Assembly (NCBI GenBank): GCA_050694215.1
Contig: JBOGXB010000008.1
Span: forward strand, 1 to 45,017
Reading direction: 5' to 3'
Source of the DNA: JBOGXB01 sp050694215
GTDB lineage: Bacteria > Actinomycetota > CADDZG01 > WHSQ01
Length of the DNA stretch: 45,017 nt
Position 1 is the first letter of the stretch, and the number at the start of each line of letters is the position of its first letter. The notes beneath the pieces were generated by a model. It was not told where the DNA came from and did not search any database. It worked only from the letters and a program-made list of their open reading frames with translations. Positions 1 to 8,416 of the stretch are shown here, one piece after another. Position numbers and translations under genes: made by a program.

Positions 1-42
1 CTCCTCCAAAGCCTGCGCGTACCTCTCGAACCAGTCATCCAT
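1..42 (-). CDS. N-terminus of an unidentified gene cut by the window edge
   Basis: An ATG at 40-42 on the minus strand opens a frame that runs off the left edge and reads MDDWFERYAQALEE. A purine-rich GGGGGTG lies about 11 bases upstream, and the start is 43 bp after the fdhE stop on the same strand, so it probably belongs to the formate dehydrogenase operon. The peptide resembles the start of small actinobacterial DUF6457 proteins, which are often fused or linked to molybdenum-cofactor functions. With 14 residues this is only a suggestion. What is seen is a start codon, a plausible ribosome site and an open frame. Confidence 0.4.
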   Translation of the reverse strand, partial: MDDWFERYAQALEE

Positions 43-85
43 CGTTAGGAGCACCCCCTGCATGAAAGTTGCGTTCCCGGGTCAC

Positions 86-958
86 TCAGACTCCCGCAAG
101 CGACACTCCCGGGCGGGTCAACCCCGTTTCGTGCGCCCACACGTCGAGCGCAAGAGTAGCTACATCGTCCACAAGGGGGATCACGGCCGCGGTTTCCTTC
201 TTGCGGAGGTCGAAGGTCTTCACGTAGCTGCGACAGGTGTCGCACATATCGATGCGCGCATGGTCCCACTCATCGGACACGTAAGGCCCCAATTTGCGAG
301 AGTCGTCCTCGCCGCACGAGGGACACACCGCGCGAGGAAACGCCCACCACGTCGCGCATCGGCCGCAGATGAGGTACCGGGGAGCGCCTTGCAGGAAACC
401 ACCAGATTCCTCGATGATCGCTGAGCACTGCGGAACGTCCCCGCACGCCGGGCAGGCCCGCCCTCCCCACTGGTCGCTCGAGAGGGGATCGACGCGCCCG
501 GCCGCGCTCTCCAGGATCGGCCCCGCAGCCACTCGAATCCAGAAGGCGAGTCGTGGATCCAGCAGCGCGGGATCGTCCGACCAGGCCTCGATCAACCCCC
601 TACGGTCCGCGAGGGGCCGGGTGGTCAGATCTCGGGCAGCTTCCCTTAACGGCGCGGGGGCCGCGCCGTCCTGATGTGCGAGGACGGCGACTGTTGCGTC
701 TATCTCGGAGGAGATCCCGTCTCGGGCGGCACCGAGATCGAGCAGCGGAAAGCGCTCGACGAGGCGATTCGCCGCGACGTCGGCCGCGACTCGACCGGCG
801 GTGGCCCGCGTTCCATCCTGGCCGACGCGCAAGCACTGATGGCGCAGGACACTCGACAGGAATGTCAGCGCATGGGCGCTCGCGGGCGTCGACTCGAGCG
901 ACTGTGCGCGAGCTAGCCGGGATTCGAAGCTACCGGGACCTCCCCGTATCGTCCTCAT
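86..958 (-). CDS. fdhE: Formate dehydrogenase accessory protein FdhE
   Basis: A 290-residue FdhE-family protein. FdhE is a cytoplasmic rubredoxin-like factor needed to mature or stabilise respiratory, Tat-exported formate dehydrogenases. The C-terminal half carries four CxxC pairs (C169/C172, C198/C201, C212/C215, C239/C242), the family's iron-binding signature; examples are CPAC, CGRC, CPSC and CDTC. It starts at ATG 958, 18 bp after the stop of the cytochrome b subunit gene, so it is the fourth gene of an fdhG-H-I-E operon, the same order as E. coli fdoGHI-fdhE. The N-terminal half is poorly conserved, as usual in the family. Identity is firm from the CxxC pattern and context. Confidence 0.93.
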   Translation of the reverse strand: MRTIRGGPGSFESRLARAQSLESTPASAHALTFLSSVLRHQCLRVGQDGTRATAGRVAADVAANRLVERFPLLDLGAARDGISSEIDATVAVLAHQDGAAPAPLREAARDLTTRPLADRRGLIEAWSDDPALLDPRLAFWIRVAAGPILESAAGRVDPLSSDQWGGRACPACGDVPQCSAIIEESGGFLQGAPRYLICGRCATWWAFPRAVCPSCGEDDSRKLGPYVSDEWDHARIDMCDTCRSYVKTFDLRKKETAAVIPLVDDVATLALDVWAHETGLTRPGVSLAGV

Positions 959-976
959 CGATGCGCTCGCGTCCTG

Positions 977-1666
977 CTACGCGCGGCCGCTCTCCTTGCG
1001 GAACCACCTGGGATGATGGAACGCAGCCCACCGGCGCTCCACCTTCCCCGAGGTCATAGCGCCGAAGGTGCCGGGGAACATCGTCGTGGACATGTAGACG
1101 TGAATGATGAATCCGCCGACCGTTAGTAGGAACAGCACGTGGTGCAGGAGCCGCGCCCACTGGTTCCACCCCGAGCTCAATGTGTCGGGGAGCCACAAAG
1201 GAAGCCCGGTCACCAAGAGCAGCGCGCCCGTCACGACCGCGAACCAGTAGTAACCCTTCTGGCCGGCGTTGTACTTGCCGACGTCGAGATCGACGTGTCC
1301 CTCTTTGGCGTAGACCCGCAGCCTTCGCCTCCACTCCCGATCGACGTCGTCAAAGAGCATGTCGCGTACCCATTTGAAGAGCATGATCACGATGCCCACG
1401 GTGAAGGCGACGCCGATCCAGGGATGGAGGAATCGCACGGTTTGACCGCCACCCAGCACGTCGTAGAGCCATGTCATACGCGGATAGCCGAGAGCGAACC
1501 CGGACAGCAAGAGGTAGATGAAGGTGAGCGCCACCCACCAGTGCAAGATGCGATCCGCCAACGTGTAGCGAACGATGCCCGACCTGTAGCGCTCCTCGTC
1601 TTTCATCACCGCGGTCCTGCTGGTGGTAACGCCGGGGCCGGTGCGGCGCGCCTGCTCGGCGCTCAC
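977..1666 (-). CDS. fdhI: Formate dehydrogenase-N gamma subunit, cytochrome b556
   Basis: A 229-residue membrane subunit that takes electrons from the beta subunit to two haems b and reduces quinone. Four hydrophobic helices are visible (about residues 40-60, 82-100, 140-158, 173-191). Candidate haem ligands are H42, H81, H175/H176 and H189. The segment KYNAGQK (131-137) is a hallmark of the FdnI/FdoI family. The start is GTG at 1664-1666, overlapping the TGA of the beta subunit gene by 4 nt (GTGA), so translation is probably coupled. Length is close to E. coli FdnI (217). About 30 residues precede the first helix, longer than in E. coli; an internal ATG at M21 is an alternative start. Confidence 0.94.
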   Translation of the reverse strand: MSAEQARRTGPGVTTSRTAVMKDEERYRSGIVRYTLADRILHWWVALTFIYLLLSGFALGYPRMTWLYDVLGGGQTVRFLHPWIGVAFTVGIVIMLFKWVRDMLFDDVDREWRRRLRVYAKEGHVDLDVGKYNAGQKGYYWFAVVTGALLLVTGLPLWLPDTLSSGWNQWARLLHHVLFLLTVGGFIIHVYMSTTMFPGTFGAMTSGKVERRWAAFHHPRWFRKESGRA

Positions 1667-2616
1667 GGGCGGTCTCCCTCGGCGGGCGGAGGAGTAGTGG
1701 TGGTCCCCTCTCCTCTACCGAGCTCCTGCGCGTGGGCAACCGCCTCGTCCTCGGGTGGGGGGAACCTTCTGCCGCTGCGTAGGAAGAACACGATCGAGCC
1801 CAGGATGCCGGCCCACGTCGCGATGGATCCCAGCTTGCGCAGCCCGCTCATGACCGGGAAGAAGCTCGCGGCCTTCACCGTGGGATCCTTGGGCAGCCCG
1901 TACTCCTCGACCATCTCCCCCCTGGGCACGACGTACATCATGTGCACGCCGTTTACGCCCTCCGGGTCGTACAGCAACGCGTCGTCGAAACCGCGGTCCT
2001 GCAGCTTGGCAACTTTCTCTTCACCATAGAGACGCATGTCCTCTTTGGTTCCGAACTTGATGGATCCCGTCGGACATGCCTTTACGCAAGCAGGCTCCAG
2101 GCTGTTGCTAACGCGATCGACACACATCGTGCACTTGTAAACCTTCTTGGTCTCTGAGTCGAAGCGCGGGATGTCGAACGGGCATCCCGCGATGCAGTAC
2201 TGGCATCCGATGCACTTGTCCTCGTCGAAGTCGACGATCCCGTTCTCGTACTGGACGATGGCCCCGGGGGCCGGGCAGGCTAGGAGACATCCCGGATCCT
2301 CACAATGCAGACACGAATCCTTGCGGATGAGCCACGCGAGCCCCCCGTCGTCGAGATCGACCTCGTTGAAGCGCATCAGGTCCCACGTGTTCGCCGTGAG
2401 GTCTTCGTGGCTCTGATAGCCGCCGAAGTTGTGGGTCTCCTCGACCTCGAGGTCGTTCCATTCCTTGCAGGCCACCTCACATGCCTTACAGCCGATGCAG
2501 AGATCGATGTCGACGATCTTCGATACCTCGACCCCTTTGATGGAATGGTCCCGACGGATGTTCGTACCCGAGGAGGGGGTTGCGGACTTCCGCTTCACCA
2601 CGAGGCCACTGGTCAT
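1663..2616 (-). CDS. fdhH: Formate dehydrogenase-N beta subunit, four [4Fe-4S] clusters
   Basis: A 317-residue ferredoxin-like electron-transfer subunit. Four cysteine groups are present: C40/43/46/50, C102/105/110/114, C135/138/141/145 and C162/165/177/181. This matches FdnH/FdoH, which wires the active site to the membrane haems. A hydrophobic helix at 261-279 anchors the C-terminus, followed by a Pro/Thr-rich tail. I chose ATG 2616 because AGGAGAGG lies just upstream and the longer frame (to 2688) would overlap the alpha subunit gene with residues unlike the family. The gap after the fdhG stop is 13 bp. No key cysteine is missing. The symbol follows the operon role; fdnH/fdoH homologue is equally correct. 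Confidence 0.95.
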   Translation of the reverse strand: MTSGLVVKRKSATPSSGTNIRRDHSIKGVEVSKIVDIDLCIGCKACEVACKEWNDLEVEETHNFGGYQSHEDLTANTWDLMRFNEVDLDDGGLAWLIRKDSCLHCEDPGCLLACPAPGAIVQYENGIVDFDEDKCIGCQYCIAGCPFDIPRFDSETKKVYKCTMCVDRVSNSLEPACVKACPTGSIKFGTKEDMRLYGEEKVAKLQDRGFDDALLYDPEGVNGVHMMYVVPRGEMVEEYGLPKDPTVKAASFFPVMSGLRKLGSIATWAGILGSIVFFLRSGRRFPPPEDEAVAHAQELGRGEGTTTTPPPAEGDRP

Positions 2617-2629
2617 GACAACACCTCTC

Positions 2630-5600
2630 CTAGACTTTCTCGACGTCGACCAGGAAGCCCTTGTACTCGGGCGTCGAGGTCGTTCCATCGCCGACGTAAG
2701 GGGTCAGCAGGTTCGCCATCTGGGCCGCCTTTCCCTTGCTGTGACCCGCGGCGTAGTGCCAGTGGACCGGGATCCCGACCTGGTAGACGACCTTGTTCCC
2801 GAGTCGCAGGGGGCGCATGCGCTTGGTGACGAGCGCGATCCCCTCCACCTTGCCGCGTTTCGAACGCACCCTCACCATGTCGGTGTTGGCGATGCCTTTC
2901 CTCTCGGCCAGCTCAGGTGGGATCTCAACAAAGAAGTCGGGCATCGCCTCGACCAGCTGAGGCACGTTCTGTGTGACGTAGTGCTCGTGCTCCGTCAGCC
3001 TGTACGTCGTCGCTACATAGGGGAATTCCGGGTCCCCGACGTCGGCGAACGTCTCCTCCGCCCCGTCGAAGTAGATCGCCGTGGGGTTGCGCTGCACCTT
3101 GCTGAACGGGTTTTCGATCGGCGAGTCCACCTGTTCGTAGTGTTCGGGCATCGGTCCGTCGCGCAGCAGCGAGCCGGGAGCGAACAACCGCGCAACGCCC
3201 TCGCCGGTCATGATGAACGCGCCCAGACTGTCGGGTGGCGCGTCCGGCGGGTAGTCGGGCACATCGCCCACCCACAGGCTGCCGTTCCACTGTATGCCGG
3301 GACGTGTCGGGTCCCACGGCTCGCCCTTCGCGTCGGCCGAGGCGCGGTTGTAGAGGACGCGTCGGTTCGCCGGCCACGACCACCCCCACTCGTGGAAGAA
3401 GCCCATGCCGGTGGGGTCGGCCGTGCTCCTGCGATCCATCATGTTGCCTTCTTCGGTGAACGACCCCGTGTAGATCCAGTTGCCGATCGCGGTCGAGCCG
3501 TCCTCCAGGGCGTCGAGGAACGTGGACATTTGAAGACCGGTGGTCAGGTCTTTTCCGTTCATCTCCTTCGAGACCTCTTCGAGCTCCGGGTTCTCGGGAT
3601 TTGTGTAGGGCCACGAGAGGTTCAGGATCGGGTCCGGGAAGACACCGTCCTCCTCCCGGTACAGGTCCTGAAGTCGCAAGAAGAGGGCGGCGAGGATCTC
3701 GTTGTCGTCCTTGATGTCGCCTTCCTTCGGCAGGGCCGCGTGCTTCCACTGGGCCCACCGGCCCGAGTTCGTGAACGCGCCGGACTTCTCGATCCAGTGG
3801 CTGGTCGGCAGGAAGAAGACCTCGGTCTGGATGTCCTCGGGCGGGACCTCCGAATCGGGAGCCCTCCAGAACTCGGCGGAGGCCGTGATGAAGGGGTCCG
3901 TCACGACGAACCACTTGAGGCTTGCGAGCGACTCGATCATGCGGCCCGAGTCCCCGCCGATGTTGACGCTCGACATCCCCGAGTTGAACAGGCCGTGCAG
4001 TCTCCCCTGGAGCGCCTCGTTGTGATACGTGAGCCAGCCCCAGTCCTTGTCGGGCTTTGGGAGCCACGAGAACGCGAAGTCGTTCTTCTTCGTCGCCGCG
4101 TCCCCGTAGAACGCCTTCTGCATGCTCACGATGAACTTATGGAGGTTGGCACCGAAGAAGTTGGACGCCGTCGGGTCGAGTTGCGCCAGCGTGGCGCCGT
4201 TGATGTAGTCGTCGATCGTCTCAGCCCCAGGACGTGGGATGGGCAAATAACCCGGGAGGATTTCCCACGACTGCGCATTGTCGGTGTTGCCCTGGATGTT
4301 GGCGTGGCCGCGCTCGGCGTTCACGCCCCCGCCCGGTTTGCCGACGTTGCCCAACAGAAGCTGGAGGATCCCGATTCCCCGGATTATCTGTACGCCGGAG
4401 GTGTGGTGGGTCAGCCCCACGGAGTAGACGACGCTGCCGGCCTTATCGGGCGTGCCCGTCGCACCGAACGTGTCCGCGATCTCGACGAACTTGTCCTGCG
4501 GGATGCCGCAGATCTCCTCGACCATTTGAGGCGTGTAACGGGAGAAGTGCTCCTTCAGTAATTGAAAGACCGAACGCGGGTGCTGCAATGTCGAGTCTCG
4601 CTTGGCGAACCCGGGCTTGGCTTGCACCGACCTCGTGTCGTCGGGTGTCGGGGGCTTCTTGCCCACCACGTTTCCTTCAGTCTCCGTCCCCGGGATGCGC
4701 TCGTAGTCCCACGTGGACGGCGTGTAGGTGCGCAGCTCAGGGTCGTAGCCGGAGAACAGCCCATCGTTGAACTCGAAGTCCTTCGACACGATGAACGACG
4801 CGTTCGTGTGCAGCTTGACGTAGTCCTCGTGGTACAGCTCGTTCTGGAGAACGTGATTGATCAGGGCTCCGAAGAACGTCACGTCCGTCCCCGCCCGTAT
4901 CGGAACCCACGAGTCGGCCGTCGCCGACGTCCGGGTGAAGCGCGGATCGACGTGGATGATCTTCGCGCCGCGTGTGTCGCGCGCCACGTACGCCCACTTC
5001 CAGCCACAGGGATGGTTCTCCGCGGGATTGGCGCCGATGACCAGGAAGACGTCGGAGTTCTTGAAGTCCACCCAGTGATTGGTCATGGCCCCCCGGCCAA
5101 ACGAGGCGGCCAAACTGGCCACCGTGGGCCCGTGTCAAACCCGGGCCTGTTGTTCTAAACCGACCGTTCCTAAGGCTCTGAAAACCTTGGTAACGAGGTA
5201 GCCCTCTTCGTTGGAGATCGTCGCCCCGCCGCCCCACGCGAAGCCCTCGTTGCGGTTGACGGTCAAGCCGTCCGCGTCTTTCTCGACGAAGCGCTCGTCG
5301 CGGGCGTCCTTCATCAGGCGTGCGATCCTGTCGAACGCATCCTCCCAGGAGATGTCCTCCCAGTCCGTGCCGCCCGGCTTGCGAACGCGGGGCGCCTGCA
5401 CTCGATCTTCGCTCACCGCGAGCTGCATGGTCGATGCACCCTTGGGGCACAGGGAGCCGCCGTTGATGGGGCTGTCGGGATCACCTTCGATATGAACGAG
5501 GTAGGGGTGCGAGTTGAAGGAGGTCGTATCGCCGGCGCCGGAGACATAGGCGATCATCGAGCACCCGACGGCGCAATAGGGACAGACCGAACGGACCTCC

Positions 5601-5731
5601 GTCGCGCGCGCGATCTTCAACTCACGCACCTGGGCGTAGGCGGGCTCGAGATCGAATCCGAAAGCGGCCCACGCGGCGCCCGCGCCTCCGGCCGCTGAGA
5701 CCTTCAGGAAATCACGTCTCGTGAGCTCCAC
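2630..5731 (-). CDS. fdhG: Formate dehydrogenase-N alpha subunit, selenocysteine-containing (internal TGA)
   Basis: The catalytic subunit, oxidising formate to CO2 at a Mo/W-bis-MGD centre on the outer face of the membrane; 1033 residues if the TGA at 5135-5137 is read as selenocysteine 199. Without readthrough the frame splits into a 198-residue piece and a downstream open frame with no gap or frameshift. The junction reads ARV-U-HGPTVASLA, the same context as Sec196 of E. coli FdnG. The N-terminus has a Tat signal (RRDFLK at 5-10, then an Ala-rich stretch ending AYAQ). C50/C53/C57 and C95 bind the proximal [4Fe-4S] cluster. The start is GTG 5731 behind GAGGGGGGTGG. The opening, the Sec context and the GRGAMTNHW motif all match FdnG/FdoG; E. 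coli FdnG has 1015 residues. Confidence 0.96.
5105..5137 (-). promoter_or_regulatory. Sec codon and SECIS-like hairpin in fdhG
   Basis: On the minus strand the TGA (5137-5135) is followed by 11 nt (CACGGGCCCAC), then GGTGGCC (5123-5117), loop AGTTT (5116-5112) and GGCCGCC (5111-5105). The arms pair along all seven positions, with one U.G wobble at the third pair. In E. coli fdhF/fdnG mRNAs the upper SECIS helix also begins 11 nt after UGA, and SelB reads a G-U in the apical loop plus a bulged U on the 5' side. Here the loop contains GU and the U.G wobble sits close to the bulged-U position. The hairpin is seen in the sequence; SelB binding is inferred. Confidence 0.8.
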
Positions 5732-5821
5732 GGACCCACCCCCCTCTTGGATCGACCCAGGACTAGTCGGAGCGTACTACTAGCGGGTTGTGTGTGAGAC
5801 TAGGTGCTCACGCCGGCCTAG
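5732..5821. promoter_or_regulatory. Divergent promoter region of fdhG and the mrp-like gene, with four CTAG sites
   Basis: The 116-bp gap between the fdhG start (5731) and the mrp-like start (5848) must hold both promoters. CTAG, usually a rare tetranucleotide in bacterial DNA, occurs four times, at 5763, 5780, 5800 and 5818 (spacings 17, 20 and 18 bp). The first two lie in an inverted pair, CTAGT (5763-5767) and ACTAG (5779-5783). I could not assign a convincing -35/-10 pair on either strand. The spacing would suit a regulator bound on successive helical faces, but no known operator was recognised for these CTAG sites. Confidence 0.4.
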
Positions 5822-5840
5822 TTAGGTCTGCCTAACCAAG
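5822..5840 (+). promoter_or_regulatory. Candidate DtxR/IdeR iron box upstream of the mrp-like gene
   Basis: The 19-mer TTAGGTCTGCCTAACCAAG matches 15 of 19 positions of the IdeR consensus TTAGGTTAGSCTAACCTAA. It contains a perfect inverted repeat GTTAGG-tctg-CCTAAC (5821-5836). It ends 7 bp before the ATG of the mrp-like gene and overlaps the start of its ribosome site (AAGGGGGGAG, 5838-5847). This position fits repression by an iron-loaded DtxR-family protein, which would couple Fe-S carrier synthesis to iron shortage. The match is seen; the regulator gene is not in the window. Confidence 0.6.
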
Positions 5841-5847
5841 GGGGGAG

Positions 5848-6972
5848 ATGGCGACCATCGCCGACATCAGCGAAGCTGATGTCCACCAGGCGCTCTCCGG
5901 GGTCGACGACCCCGAGCTCCACAGGCCGATCACCGAGCTCAACATGGTGCGTGGGGTCGTGGTGGGGTCCGACCAGGTTCGAGTCTCCATAGCTCTCACC
6001 GTCGAGGGCTGCCCCCTCAAGGCCAAGATCCACGAGGACGTCACATCCGCCGTTCGCTCTCTGGGGGCCGAGCGTGTGTACGTCGACTTCACCACCATGA
6101 CCGACGACCAGCGCGCCGCGCTTCGGCAGCAGCTTCATGGCGATGCTCCTTCCTCGATGAGCGACTTCTTCGCGTCGTCGCGCGTCATCGCCGTGGCCTC
6201 GGGCAAGGGAGGCGTGGGCAAGTCCTCAGTAAGCACGAACCTGGCCGTGGCCCTTGCGAATCGAGGCAAGCACACCGCGATCATCGACGCCGACGTCTAC
6301 GGATTCTCGATCCCGCGCATGATCGGCATAGACCGCAAGCCGGTCATCATCGACCGAATGATCGTCCCGCCCGAGGCGCACGGCGTGGCCGTGATCTCCA
6401 TCGGCTTCTTCGCCAGCGAGAACAAACCGGTCATCTGGCGAGGCCCGATGCTTCACAAGGCCTTGACTCAGTTCGTTACCGACGTCTACTGGGACGACCC
6501 AGAAGTTGTCATCGTCGACATGCCCCCCGGAACGGGGGACGTGTCGCTGACCCTGGCTCAGTTCTTGCCCGCCACCGAGGTGGTCGTCGTGACCACTCCC
6601 CAGCCGGCCGCCCAGCGCGTCGCGCAGAGGGCGGCCTACATGGCGCGCCAGGTCAACCTCACGGTTTCGGGCGTCATCGAGAACATGAGCTGGTTTACGG
6701 GTCGCGACGGCTATCGGTACGACATCTTCGGCTCCGGCGGCGGGGAGCTGCTTGCCCAAGAGCTGGGCGTGCCGCTACTGGGACAGATCCCGTTGCTCCC
6801 GGCTTTGCGAGAAGGCGGCGACTCGGGCATCCCGATCGTCACGGCCGAACCCAACTCCGAGGCGGCCCAAGCCATAGAGACGGTGGCATCCAACCTCTTG
6901 CAGATGGCCCCGCGGCGCATCCGCTTGCCGGTCCTCAACATCGAGGGGCTCAGCGGTAGCAGACAGTCCTAG
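5848..6972 (+). CDS. mrp: Mrp/ApbC-type P-loop Fe-S cluster carrier with MIP18 domain
   Basis: A 374-residue cytoplasmic ATPase of the Mrp/NBP35 family, which carries and delivers iron-sulfur clusters to target enzymes. Residues 1-95 form a MIP18/DUF59 domain with its conserved Cys in VEGCPLKAKI (C55). A deviant Walker A motif GKGGVGKSS lies at 119-127, and a Walker B-like VIVDMPPGTGD at 221-231. The C-terminal CxxC seen in many ApbC proteins is absent: the equivalent stretch reads ENMSWFTGRDGYRYDIFG. The start is ATG 5848 behind AAGGGGGGAG. It is divergent from the Fe-S-rich formate dehydrogenase operon, a sensible client, and converges on the DUF971 gene with a 4-bp overlap. Confidence 0.93.
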   Translation: MATIADISEADVHQALSGVDDPELHRPITELNMVRGVVVGSDQVRVSIALTVEGCPLKAKIHEDVTSAVRSLGAERVYVDFTTMTDDQRAALRQQLHGDAPSSMSDFFASSRVIAVASGKGGVGKSSVSTNLAVALANRGKHTAIIDADVYGFSIPRMIGIDRKPVIIDRMIVPPEAHGVAVISIGFFASENKPVIWRGPMLHKALTQFVTDVYWDDPEVVIVDMPPGTGDVSLTLAQFLPATEVVVVTTPQPAAQRVAQRAAYMARQVNLTVSGVIENMSWFTGRDGYRYDIFGSGGGELLAQELGVPLLGQIPLLPALREGGDSGIPIVTAEPNSEAAQAIETVASNLLQMAPRRIRLPVLNIEGLSGSRQS

Positions 6973-7289
6973 GCGAGCTCTTGAAGGCAGCGTTCACAAC
7001 CGCACCACGACCGAAGCAGCTCCCACGTGTAGATCCCGGTCTCGTGCCGATCGTTCCAGCGAAGTAACAGCCCCCACCCCCCCGAGAGCTCCGCGTCCTC
7101 CACGCTGAGAGTTTCGGGCACACCCGCCTTGGGCCAGACGGGCTCGCCTTCATCACGCAACTCCCTGCAGCCTGCACAAGGACATCCGCGGCGGAGCTGG
7201 ACGAGGTCCAGGCGCGTCTCGTGTGAATCGGCCCATGTAACGACAAGGTCGCGGTGGTCGATATCGATCTTCGACGGCACCGAGGTCAT
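6969..7289 (-). CDS. DUF971 (GBBH-like N-terminal domain) protein
   Basis: A 106-residue stand-alone domain of the type found at the N-terminus of gamma-butyrobetaine hydroxylase. Two cysteine-rich motifs are visible, RRGCPCAGCRELRD in the first half and SWCGCERCLQEL at the end, consistent with metal binding. In bacteria such proteins are often encoded next to Mrp/ApbC genes and are suspected to act in Fe-S metabolism; this is a linkage-based inference. The stop overlaps the 3' end of the mrp-like gene on the other strand by 4 nt. moaA lies upstream on the same strand, 17 bp before its start. Confidence 0.85.
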   Translation of the reverse strand: MTSVPSKIDIDHRDLVVTWADSHETRLDLVQLRRGCPCAGCRELRDEGEPVWPKAGVPETLSVEDAELSGGWGLLLRWNDRHETGIYTWELLRSWCGCERCLQELA

Positions 7290-7306
7290 GCTCTCCGCCT
7301 GACGGC

Positions 7307-8314
7307 TCAGCCCCCGATGTAGGACATCTCGACCTTGGGCATCGCAGTGGTGTCGGCCGAGCGAATCTCCGAGTAACGATCGCCACGTTGGGCCCAGACC
7401 CCATCGATCAGGTTCGAGAGCTCGTCATCGGAGGCGCCTTTTCGGAGGGCGGCACGTAGATCGTGCCCGATCGTCGCGAACAGGCACGTGTAGAGATTGC
7501 CGTCCGCCGAGAGCCGCGCCCGTGTGCAGTTCCCGCAGAATGGCTGCGTGACGGAGGCGATGATCCCGATCTCTCCCGAACCGTCCCTGTAGCGGTAGCG
7601 GTTGGCCACCTCACCCCTGTAGTTGGGCTCGAGAGGCTCGATGGGCAACTCGGCGTCGATCAACTGGACGATCTCTCGAGCCGGAACGACGTCATCGAGC
7701 CTCCAGCCGTTGGTAGTGCCGACATCCATATATTCGATGAAGCGGACTATGTGACCGGTTCCCTTGAAGCGCCGGGCCATGTCGACGACGGTGCGTTCGT
7801 TCACCCCCCTCTTGACCACGCAGTTGATCTTGATCGGGCGAAACCCGGTGGCCTCAGCGGCTTCGATTCCCTCGAGAACCCGGTCGACGGGAAAGCGAAC
7901 GTCGTTCATTGCCATGAAGACGTCGTTGTCCAGTGAATCCAAGCTGACGGTGATTCGCTTGAGACCTGCTCTCTTGAGAGAGTCGGCCTTCGTGGCCAGC
8001 AGCGAGGCATTCGTGGTCATCGCAAGGTCGAGCCCGGGGATGAGGCCGAGGAGCTCGACCAGCCTTTCCAGGTGCCGCCGGACCAGAGGCTCTCCTCCGC
8101 TGAGGCGGATCTTCGTAACTCCCTGGGCCACGAAGACCCTGGCCACTCGCTCGATCTCCTCGAAGGTCAAGAGCTCGTCCCGCTCCAGGAACTGATACTC
8201 GCGGCCGAAGACCTCCTTGGGCATGCAGTAGGTGCACCGGAAGTTGCACCGGTCGGTAACCGAGATCCGCAGATCCCGCAGTGGTCTTCCGAGCGTGTCT
8301 TCGATCCCCCGCAT
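7307..8314 (-). CDS. moaA: GTP 3',8-cyclase MoaA (molybdopterin synthesis)
   Basis: A 335-residue radical SAM enzyme that carries out the first step of molybdopterin synthesis from GTP. The N-terminal cluster motif CNFRCTYC gives C23, C27 and C30; the C-terminal cluster uses C260, C263 and C277 (CGNC, then CLF). The family's essential terminal Gly-Gly is present (SYIGG). I chose ATG 8314 because the protein then begins MRGIEDTLGRPLRDLRISVT as in homologues; the frame extends to 8377 without similarity. The cofactor made would serve the formate dehydrogenase nearby. The gene is followed by DUF971 and preceded by the MMPL gene on the same strand. Confidence 0.95.
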   Translation of the reverse strand: MRGIEDTLGRPLRDLRISVTDRCNFRCTYCMPKEVFGREYQFLERDELLTFEEIERVARVFVAQGVTKIRLSGGEPLVRRHLERLVELLGLIPGLDLAMTTNASLLATKADSLKRAGLKRITVSLDSLDNDVFMAMNDVRFPVDRVLEGIEAAEATGFRPIKINCVVKRGVNERTVVDMARRFKGTGHIVRFIEYMDVGTTNGWRLDDVVPAREIVQLIDAELPIEPLEPNYRGEVANRYRYRDGSGEIGIIASVTQPFCGNCTRARLSADGNLYTCLFATIGHDLRAALRKGASDDELSNLIDGVWAQRGDRYSEIRSADTTAMPKVEMSYIGG

Positions 8315-8416
8315 CCACTCGATCCTCGCACGGCTGCGCAATGCCCACCACCACGGGCGCTTCCGGCCGGGACGCAAGGCAACCCAGGGCCGGTGATCCG
8401 GCCCCGGGTCGGTCCG

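Noticed and set aside
2429..4561. A 710-residue plus-strand ORF across the formate dehydrogenase alpha gene
   Set aside because: It is antisense to fdhG, has no family similarity and is rich in Arg/Val/Gly as expected of a shadow frame in GC-rich DNA.
5135..5137. fdhG as a pseudogene broken by a stop codon
   Set aside because: The stop is exactly at the Sec site of FdnG homologues, the phase is kept, and a SECIS-like hairpin follows.
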